Source: Hymenobacter terrestris (lineage in GTDB: Bacteria; Bacteroidota; Bacteroidia; Cytophagales; Hymenobacteraceae). From it: DNA of 64,000 bases. The position numbers were made by a program, and so were the translations under genes. Where the stretch lies: the NCBI RefSeq assembly GCF_013377905.1, contig NZ_JABKAV010000009.1, positions 39,378 to 103,377 on the forward strand, read 5' to 3'. Position 1 is the stretch's first letter; the number at the start of each line of letters is the position of its first letter. The notes under the pieces are model-generated. The model was given only the letters and a program-made list of their open reading frames with translations, had not been told where the DNA came from and made no database searches. This document shows, one piece after another, positions 44,832 to 51,758 of this stretch.

Positions 44832-45866
44832 ATGATTAATCCTACAGTAAAAAAGCGAAAGTCAAGTACTGGCAACAAACTTGTCCCTGATTTCACCGAA
44901 GAATTAGCTGGTTACATGATTCAACATCTTCTAACCCTAGCTTCATTCCCAGGTAAACCACTATTCATACTACCTCTTTCTGTAAAAGAGGAGAATGAGC
45001 TTGGCGCAGACGTAGTAATCGAATCTATAAAGCCTTTATACCTGCAATTCAAAAGAGTAGAAGGATATCCAGAGACTAGTAGTAGTGGGATACTGAAGGC
45101 AAGAACAGCTTTGCATAAGAGTAATAGTCCTCGTATTCTTTTTTTTGGATTGCGGAAACAAGGAGAAAAGCAAAATGATTTGCAGCATAATATTCTATTA
45201 AAAATCCGAAATGAACTAAAGCTAAATTCATCTGGTGATGCCATGTATGTTGCTCCGCTTTTCTGGAGAAAAACAGCATATAGTCGTTATATTCATAACC
45301 TATACTATTGGCCAGCGCGTTTACATAGGCTTGGTATATTTCTTAATTCAAGAAACCACTTTCCTCTTGAATATGACTACGAATCACTTAAAATAAGAGA
45401 GAATGATAAGGGGCATATTAAAGATACAAGTGTCGGGTTCTCCTCCCTTTCTGTATTTAAAGGTCATATTTGTATTCCCCCTCACAATAGAGTAGAGCAC
45501 CACAAACATAAATACAGTTTCCTGCAGACGGGAACAGAAGTTTGCTTCCATTCTCCTAGCGTAGTAGAGGAGGCGTACAATCTTGGCCAATTCTTAGATG
45601 TGTTTACCCGTGCCCAAGATGGATTGCGTAGTGCTGGTGGTCTGGATAAACAAGGTGCTGCTCTTTTAGTCGAAAAGCTCGAACAGTTAGCCTTTCCTCA
45701 AAATGCCCCACTTTCAGTGGTACCAGCAAATTTGGCTGATGAGTTACCATCCAACCGTACCGAAAGTCAAAACTTATTAGATACTTGGGCTGACTTCGGA
45801 GAAAAGCTTTACAATGAATATAAAATTAGCCAGTTTCTCCTAATAGAATATAAACAGGTTGAATAA
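44832..45866 (+). CDS. Unrecognised protein with candidate PD-(D/E)XK nuclease motif
   Basis: A 344-residue protein whose gene is clearly AT-richer (~40% GC) than its neighbours, suggesting separate origin. I do not recognise the family. Residues 53-74, with EENELGAD (E53/E54/E56 and D60) then LYLQFKR (Q72, K74), fit the D-x(n)-QxK pattern of Mrr-like restriction nucleases. A central region has HRVEHHKHKY-like His-rich stretches (CIPPHNRVEHHKHKY). No signal peptide or membrane segment. Position 38 bases after the HNH gene suggests an operon. A perfect hairpin separates it from the convergent GHKL gene. Confidence 0.55.
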   Translation: MINPTVKKRKSSTGNKLVPDFTEELAGYMIQHLLTLASFPGKPLFILPLSVKEENELGADVVIESIKPLYLQFKRVEGYPETSSSGILKARTALHKSNSPRILFFGLRKQGEKQNDLQHNILLKIRNELKLNSSGDAMYVAPLFWRKTAYSRYIHNLYYWPARLHRLGIFLNSRNHFPLEYDYESLKIRENDKGHIKDTSVGFSSLSVFKGHICIPPHNRVEHHKHKYSFLQTGTEVCFHSPSVVEEAYNLGQFLDVFTRAQDGLRSAGGLDKQGAALLVEKLEQLAFPQNAPLSVVPANLADELPSNRTESQNLLDTWADFGEKLYNEYKISQFLLIEYKQVE

Positions 45867-45898
45867 AAAAAGGCCGACTAGTTAGTCGGCCTTTTTTT
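45865..45898. terminator. Bidirectional hairpin terminator
   Basis: A perfect inverted repeat with 7-base A and T runs (aaaaaaaggccgacta / tagtcggccttttttt) between the convergent 44832 and 45904 genes. Confidence 0.92.
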
Positions 45899-45903
45899 AT
45901 TTT

Positions 45904-48900
45904 CTATTGATTGATTAATTCCATCATATAAGCAATGAATTCTTTCAGCTCTCTTCCTTTAGCAATAGCGCGCTGAGGAATAATTACCCGGTACTCGTCC
46001 GCTAACCGCACCGCATTCTCATCTGCTTCCACCGCTTTCAGCCCTTCCACCAGCGGATGTATCTGGTGCCCAATACTCGTCACGAAACGAATCCGGTCCT
46101 GTATCTGAGCAATATCCTCTACCTGATGTCGCTTCGCGGGCTCATCCAGCTTGTAATCCACCAAATCAACACTACATAGCGCATACCTATCCGGATGCTG
46201 AATAGCCTCACTCAACTGCCGATAACTCATGGTTACCGAGTATTTGCTGTCCCACCGCGACTTCACTTCTATCTGGTAAATCACCTCCCCATTCAGCCGC
46301 AACACAATATCCTGCCCATTCTGCTGCTCTTCTATGAGCACCTCCAGCCCCTGCACCTGGTCCTTCAAGTTCTTACGAATCAGGTTCTCGATACCTACTC
46401 CTATCAACTTCTTGAAGGCAAAACTAAAGGCCTGGTCCTTCTCTTTCTGCAGCAGCTTTTCAGCTTGGTCCAAAAGGTCCCCCAAGTTATCCGACTGTGC
46501 TAGTTGGCCTAACAAGGCTATCTGGTCCTTCTTTAAACTGATAATGCCAAAAAGATTATCCTTCACCGTAGGGTCTGAAATCTTAGCCAGCATCACATCC
46601 GCTTTCTTCGCGTTAATACGCGAGAAATAGTCTTCCCATCCTTTCTCAGCTGTCATTTTATTGATAATCTCAACAATTAGGCGCTGCTTCGGATGGCTCT
46701 CAATCTTCTCTATTAGCTGTTCGGCTAGCTTCGTTTCCAAACGCCCAGCCACCCCCGCGCCATCTTCTACAGCCAGGCCCATCCGCGCTCCAACCAAGTC
46801 AAAGCGCTGGTCCAGTAGGCCTTTCCGGCAATCCGTCCCCATCCCTTCGCGGTACCAATCCTTTAGTTGTTCCGCATTTATCTCCTCGTTGGCAGCGGAG
46901 GGGGAAAACCCTTGTTCCCGGCTCAATCCACTACTCAAGCACAATTCTCCCAATTGATTCGGAAAAACTGCGGCCGTCATCAGTACCTCACTCCGCAAAT
47001 CCGCCGAACTCGATACCAAATCCAGCAGCGTCAGCAATTGGGGTAAAGCCGTCACCTTCCACGCTGCATCCGACTCATAGTTAGCCTTGAAATCCAGCAA
47101 TACCAGTTTCACCAGAAGCCGCAACGGTGTCTCCTCATACCGAACCTCATCATCCGCCACATTGGCAATAATATGCGGTTGGTAAATTTCTCCATAAAAG
47201 GCATTTAATTCCGGCATCAGCCGCCACCGTAGGCTATTGGTAACAGTAGCCGTTTCATTTGGGAAAATGCTGCATAACCGTAACAAACCTTTCCTCACGT
47301 CATCCGGTACCTTGCTCACTCCTTGGTCAATCAAGAGCCGCCCTTGCTCCGTTACGTTCGCCGCCAGTTCATGCCTATTGTAAGGCGTAAGCCCTAGCCC
47401 CAACTCAAAATCGTCCTCTACTAAACCCCCCATCTTAGCCGGCAGCACTAACTCCAGCACCTCAATAAACGCTGAATCCAAATTCAGTCCTCGCTGAAGG
47501 TCCGCTCTGCTCTTGAAGTGAAGCAGCCGGTCCGGAAGTAAAGTATGAGCATCAAATAGCTGCTGCTGCCCTCGTTTCAACCAATACACATACACCTGTC
47601 GCAGAACATCTGGCTCAAACCGCTGCAGTTCTCCCGACTTAGCAATAGCCTCCGCCAATTCTTTCGAGCCTATCCGCTGAATGGTGATGTCATGCCATTC
47701 CATCAACACGGCATCCCACTCATCAGCCAAGTTGGCCAACGGCAGCAGCCCACCCCACAACTTTTCCGCTACTGTCTGTATAGCAGGTATCACTTCCTCG
47801 TCGAGCAACAGGTCCTGCTTCAGGAAAAAGCACTCCATCGGTTTCCGTCGTCCAACTGAAGTCTCGACCAGTGGCAGCTCCCGAAACTTATCTACCCACT
47901 GCTTCTGCAGGTCTTTCCTAAAGTCGTCATCTTCCAGACTCTCCACTGCATCAAACCGCACTCGCGCTAACCTTAATGGCTGCTTCACTTGCTCGGCCAT
48001 GCGCTCTAGGAAATCAAAAATCAACTCCGAAGCTCGCGTTAGCTCTTTCCGATTAAGTAACGCCTCATCCCGAGCCTGGTCATTTTCCAACGTCAGGTGC
48101 AGACCGTCCCGCTCGTTGGTTGGTGCGAAGGCTGAGGAGTGAACCAGAAAATTGCACCCCCACTTATCCGACCCAATCAACGGGAAGTACAAGAATAAGC
48201 GTGCCAAGTCCTTCGGCCATTCATGGGCATCCAAATGCTCACTTAAGGGCAGCACAATCTGTAATTCGCTATCTGGTGGGCAAAGGCAATGCAGTAGTTG
48301 CGTAGTGTCATTAAACTCAATAGGTAACCTCCACAAGCCCTGCCATTCGTGTGCTTCTCCCTTGCGGTAGTGAGTAGAGTTGCCTTGCTCATCAATCACG
48401 GTAGCTTCCTTAAGCCCCCCATTCAATGCCATTACGTACGGCATGCTCAGCTTCACACTGGCTAATGCCTGGCTTATATTATTTCTCTCTGTATCTGATG
48501 CCGGTACGTACGCTAGCGTCGTCAATTCCCTGGGTGTTGTAACACCTACCGACTCTCGCACCTTGGAATACACCTCATTTTGTTGATGCTCAATTTTCAG
48601 CAGCAGGTCTTCAGAACGGCCATCCGTCCGGTCGATGCAGAATTCATCTAATGCCACATAGTTGCTCGGTGCCAGCTTCAATGAGCCACTAACGAGCAAT
48701 GTGCGCCCGTAGGAATGGGTGGTGATAAACCCTGTTCCAAACCGCCCGATTTTCTTCCGCTTTTCTTCACCCGATTCTTCTCCTGTCGAATCCTTGGAAC
48801 TAACCTGCTTAATTAGAGAAAGCAATGTATCAACCGTGAAAGCGTCCCCATTATGGCTAAACGAGAATTTTCCCTCCTGGAAATCTACTGTTATACGACC

Positions 48901-49089
48901 ACTTTCCGTCAGGTCACACGCATTCTGTGTCAACTCCCATACCCCCCGTTGCGCCGCTGTTTTATCTAATTCTTTAAAACCTTTAATCAGCTTATCAGCG
49001 TGCTGCTTCATGTCCTTACGCCCCGATTGCCGCTTGGCTTCTTCTTCTAGAGCTATTCTCTCATCAACTTGTATTAAAACATTACTCAT
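45904..49089 (-). CDS. GHKL (Hsp90-like) ATPase fused to DUF3883-type PD-(D/E)XK nuclease
   Basis: A 1061-residue protein. The N-terminus has a GHKL ATP-binding fold: the N-box WELTQNACDL (E52, N56), G1 box FSHNGDAF (79-83), and G2 box KIGRFGTGF (113-121) with GxGTGF. This resembles Hsp90/sacsin-like ATPases used in bacterial defence. Residues ~920-975 match a DUF3883-like nuclease: GQDIVLRLNG then YQIEVKSRWDSK (D927, E941, K943) and MSYRQLSEAIQ. The middle ~700 residues are helical and unassigned. It is a lone gene on the minus strand, convergent to the 44832 gene. Confidence 0.75.
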   Translation of the reverse strand: MSNVLIQVDERIALEEEAKRQSGRKDMKQHADKLIKGFKELDKTAAQRGVWELTQNACDLTESGRITVDFQEGKFSFSHNGDAFTVDTLLSLIKQVSSKDSTGEESGEEKRKKIGRFGTGFITTHSYGRTLLVSGSLKLAPSNYVALDEFCIDRTDGRSEDLLLKIEHQQNEVYSKVRESVGVTTPRELTTLAYVPASDTERNNISQALASVKLSMPYVMALNGGLKEATVIDEQGNSTHYRKGEAHEWQGLWRLPIEFNDTTQLLHCLCPPDSELQIVLPLSEHLDAHEWPKDLARLFLYFPLIGSDKWGCNFLVHSSAFAPTNERDGLHLTLENDQARDEALLNRKELTRASELIFDFLERMAEQVKQPLRLARVRFDAVESLEDDDFRKDLQKQWVDKFRELPLVETSVGRRKPMECFFLKQDLLLDEEVIPAIQTVAEKLWGGLLPLANLADEWDAVLMEWHDITIQRIGSKELAEAIAKSGELQRFEPDVLRQVYVYWLKRGQQQLFDAHTLLPDRLLHFKSRADLQRGLNLDSAFIEVLELVLPAKMGGLVEDDFELGLGLTPYNRHELAANVTEQGRLLIDQGVSKVPDDVRKGLLRLCSIFPNETATVTNSLRWRLMPELNAFYGEIYQPHIIANVADDEVRYEETPLRLLVKLVLLDFKANYESDAAWKVTALPQLLTLLDLVSSSADLRSEVLMTAAVFPNQLGELCLSSGLSREQGFSPSAANEEINAEQLKDWYREGMGTDCRKGLLDQRFDLVGARMGLAVEDGAGVAGRLETKLAEQLIEKIESHPKQRLIVEIINKMTAEKGWEDYFSRINAKKADVMLAKISDPTVKDNLFGIISLKKDQIALLGQLAQSDNLGDLLDQAEKLLQKEKDQAFSFAFKKLIGVGIENLIRKNLKDQVQGLEVLIEEQQNGQDIVLRLNGEVIYQIEVKSRWDSKYSVTMSYRQLSEAIQHPDRYALCSVDLVDYKLDEPAKRHQVEDIAQIQDRIRFVTSIGHQIHPLVEGLKAVEADENAVRLADEYRVIIPQRAIAKGRELKEFIAYMMELINQ

Positions 49090-49183
49090 ACTAAAACAGC
49101 AAATAGGGTTGGAGTGAGCAGCTAATATAGGAGTCGCTTCAACCCCAATCCAAGAGCCATTTTATTCTTTTGCTATTACATTA

Positions 49184-49438
49184 TCACCGCAGCTGATAAA
49201 ACTCCGGTAGCTGCGTATCGCGCACCTCTTCCAGCCACTGCTGCGCCTGCTCTGGCGTTTCCATTTTATCCGGCCACAACCCAAACAACGGGGCTACATC
49301 GCTTAGCACGCCCAAATGCACCCGCAGCCCGTAGCAGCCAAATGGCTTCACCGGAGTCAGGTCAAACCGCAGCCCCCGGTTCATATACTCCCCAAAGATT
49401 TCCTCCAACGATTCCGCGTCCGGTAGATAGTAAGGCAT
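49184..49438 (-). CDS. Small hypothetical protein
   Basis: An 84-residue protein from an ATG at 49438 (MPYYLPDAESLEEIFGEYM). It is acidic, with aromatic-rich RFDLTPVKPFGCYGL and LFGLWPDKMETPEQAQQWLEEV; no transmembrane segment. I do not recognise the family. It lies between the GHKL gene and umuD, preceded by an A8 tract. It is kept because of a sensible start and codon use. Confidence 0.5.
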   Translation of the reverse strand: MPYYLPDAESLEEIFGEYMNRGLRFDLTPVKPFGCYGLRVHLGVLSDVAPLFGLWPDKMETPEQAQQWLEEVRDTQLPEFYQLR

Positions 49439-49578
49439 AGTGTTTTTGCTATTTTTTTTAGCCTGCCTTTCACCCGGCAGGGTAGGGGAGGTACCCTTCG
49501 TAAAATGCCCGTTCACTACCTTGCAGAGGCGAATACCTTAAGCATGCCCAGGGTCAGGGCGTTAAGAACGTTCAATTA

Positions 49579-49595
49579 TACTAATTTATTTAGTA
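49579..49595. promoter_or_regulatory. Candidate operator upstream of umuD
   Basis: The palindrome tactaa-tttat-ttagta (6-bp arms, 5-base spacer) is immediately upstream of a tagtattg sequence that resembles the Bacteroidota -7 element (TAnnTTTG) with one mismatch. The region is AT-rich and ~34 bases before the umuD start. SOS-type control is inferred. Confidence 0.45.
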
Positions 49596-49628
49596 GTATT
49601 GCAAAGCTGGCTTAGCCGGTTCCCTGCC

Positions 49629-50096
49629 ATGACAACTGTTGAACTTATCGACGTGGGCACGCCCACCACTACCCTGTGGCTGCCGCTCTACGCCTCGCTG
49701 ATTCCCTGCGGCTTCCCCTCGCCGGCCACCGACGAACTCGAAGAGCTCTTCGACCTTAACCGCCTGCTTTTCCGCCACCCCGAAGCCACCTACCTGGTGC
49801 GCGTGTCGGGCGAGAGCATGCAGGGAGCCGAAATCCACTCCGGCGACCTGCTGGCCGTCGACAAGCACCTCGAAGCCGACCACAACCACATCGTCGTCGC
49901 CGTCATCGAGGGCGAGTGCACCGTCAAGCGCCTCGTGCGCCGCGGCACCAGCTGGTGGCTCCAGGCCGAAAACCCCGACTACCCCGACTACCCCATCACC
50001 GAACCCGACAACCTGCGCATCTGGGGCGTCGTCACCCACGTCGTCCACGAACTCATCCCCGGCCGCCTCACCGCCCTAATCCGCAGCCGCGATTGA
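49629..50096 (+). CDS. umuD: UmuD-like self-cleaving polymerase V accessory protein
   Basis: A 155-residue S24 protein that, after RecA-stimulated self-cleavage, partners UmuC in translesion synthesis. The catalytic dyad is Ser63 in VSGESMQGAEI and Lys100 in CTVKRL, and Cys27-Gly28 in IPCGFPSP is the cleavage pair as in E. coli UmuD. The start at 49629 (MTTVELIDVG) is used because the upstream ATG is in the control region. It is followed, after an AGCT-rich hairpin, by umuC. Such cassettes are common on mobile elements. Confidence 0.92.
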   Translation: MTTVELIDVGTPTTTLWLPLYASLIPCGFPSPATDELEELFDLNRLLFRHPEATYLVRVSGESMQGAEIHSGDLLAVDKHLEADHNHIVVAVIEGECTVKRLVRRGTSWWLQAENPDYPDYPITEPDNLRIWGVVTHVVHELIPGRLTALIRSRD

Positions 50097-50099
50097 ATC

Positions 50100-50187
50100 T
50101 AAGCTGTTAGCTGATAGCTATTAGCTCAAGTTCAGTCAGCTACCCCAGAACGAAAGCTAATAGCTAACAGCTGTCAGCTAAAAGCTC
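50100..50187. repeat. AGCT-rich inverted repeat between umuD and umuC
   Basis: The left arm (about 50102-50126) and right arm (about 50155-50179) are inverted copies built from repeated agctgttagct and tattagct blocks, with few mismatches. It fills the ~96-base umuD-umuC gap and can fold into a strong stem in the mRNA. Confidence 0.6.
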
Positions 50188-50192
50188 AAAAC

Positions 50193-51542
50193 ATGTTTGG
50201 TCTGGTCGACGGCAACAACTTCTACGTCTCCTGCGAGCGGGTCTTCCAGCCCCGCCTCGACGGGCGGCCCGTGGTCGTGCTCAGCAACAACGACGGCAAC
50301 GTGGTCAGTCGCTCGCCCGAAGCCAAGCAAATCGGCATCGTCATGGGGGCGCCCTTCTTCCAGGTGCGCGAGCTGCTGGCCCGCCACCAGGGCCAGGCCC
50401 TGAGCTCCAACTACCCGCTCTATGGCGACATGTCGCGCCGGGTGATGGCCCGCCTGGCCGAGCACGCACCCGCCGTCGAAGTCTACAGCATCGACGAGGC
50501 CTTCCTCGACCTCGACGGCCTCACCACCTGGTGCGGCCCGCTCGACGCCCGCGCCCGCGCCATCCGCCGCGACGTGCTCGACTGCACTGGCATCCCCACC
50601 TGCGTGGGGCTGGCCCCCACCAAAACGCTGGCCAAGGTCGCCAACCGCCTGGCCAAGAAATTCCCCGAGCTCCAGGGCATCCTGCGCCTCGACACCGAAG
50701 CCCGTCGCGAGCGGGCGCTCCGGGCCCTGCCCGCCACCGACGTGTGGGGCGTGGGCCGCCAGTACGCCGCCAAGCTCCAGGCCCACGGCATCAGCACGGC
50801 GTGGCAGCTCAGCCAGGTAGGAGAGGGGTGGGCCCGCCAGCACCTCGGGGGTGTCGTGGGCTGGCGGCTCATCCAGGAGCTGCGCGGCCAGCCCTGCCAG
50901 GGCCTGCACCCGTCCGAAGACGGCACGCTGGCCCGCCAAAGCATCAGCTGCTCCCGCTCCTTCGGCCAGCGCCTGACGGCCTTCGACGACGTGTGGGGCG
51001 CCGTAAGCACCTACCTGAGCCGGGCCGCCGAGAAGCTCCGCGCCCAGCGCGACCAGGCCCACATCCTCACCGTCTTCCTCAGCCAGGACCGCTACGATAC
51101 CCGCGTGCCACCGCCCTACACCCGCTCGGCCACGCTCACGCCGCCCGCTGGCCCCACCGCCGACACGCTCTGCCTGCTGGCCTACGCCCGCCGCCTGCTG
51201 GAAAAGCTCTACGAGCCCGGCCGCCGCTACGTCAAAGCCGGCGTCGTGCTCGACGGCCTCGAACCACCCGGCCAGGGCCAGCAGCTCAGCCTGTTTGCCC
51301 CCGCCGCTGATTCCGCCACCGGCCGGCCCGCCGCCACGCCCGAGTCCGACGCCCGCGCCCGGCAGCTCATGCGCAGCCTCGATGCGCTTAACCGTCAGTT
51401 CGGCCGCGGCACTGTGTGCCCCGCCGCCAGCATAGCCCCACCGGCCGCCGCTGGCCAGCCCGCCGCCCCCTGGCTCGGCCGCGCCGAGCACCGCAGCCCC
51501 GCCTACACTACCCGCCTCGAAGACCTATTGGTGGTCAGCTGA
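50193..51542 (+). CDS. umuC: Y-family DNA polymerase V catalytic subunit UmuC
   Basis: A 449-residue lesion-bypass polymerase. The two acidic catalytic motifs are intact: the N-terminal VDGNNFYVSCE (D6) and YSIDEAFLDLDGL (D101, E102). The LSNNDGNVVSRS block and GIPTCVGLAPTKTLAKVANRLAKK are also typical of UmuC/DinB. The C-terminal DUF4113-like tail (ALNRQFGRGTVCPAA) is present. GC content is ~68%, higher than most neighbouring cargo, so UmuDC was probably acquired separately. It depends on UmuD' and RecA. Confidence 0.95.
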   Translation: MFGLVDGNNFYVSCERVFQPRLDGRPVVVLSNNDGNVVSRSPEAKQIGIVMGAPFFQVRELLARHQGQALSSNYPLYGDMSRRVMARLAEHAPAVEVYSIDEAFLDLDGLTTWCGPLDARARAIRRDVLDCTGIPTCVGLAPTKTLAKVANRLAKKFPELQGILRLDTEARRERALRALPATDVWGVGRQYAAKLQAHGISTAWQLSQVGEGWARQHLGGVVGWRLIQELRGQPCQGLHPSEDGTLARQSISCSRSFGQRLTAFDDVWGAVSTYLSRAAEKLRAQRDQAHILTVFLSQDRYDTRVPPPYTRSATLTPPAGPTADTLCLLAYARRLLEKLYEPGRRYVKAGVVLDGLEPPGQGQQLSLFAPAADSATGRPAATPESDARARQLMRSLDALNRQFGRGTVCPAASIAPPAAAGQPAAPWLGRAEHRSPAYTTRLEDLLVVS

Positions 51543-51758
51543 GCACCGCTGCTGCCCACTTCCTCGGAATTGCTGTCGGGGAAGAAGAGAATCAAGGCTT
51601 GTAAATGATTTATCTGTAATTACTTGCGAGTCGTAAAGGGTGTCGGAGTAGGGGGTATATAGTTGCGACATAAGGAAGAGTGACTGAGCGTTTACCGACG
51701 CGTCAGTTATCACTCTCCGCACACCTGGTGCTCGAAGTGTGTTCCCTACCTACACCGA

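Noticed and set aside
50178..51491. Long open frame (437 codons) antisense to umuC
   Set aside because: It is a GC-skew shadow: Gly/Ala/Glu/Val low-complexity product, no motifs, complete overlap with a motif-perfect umuC.
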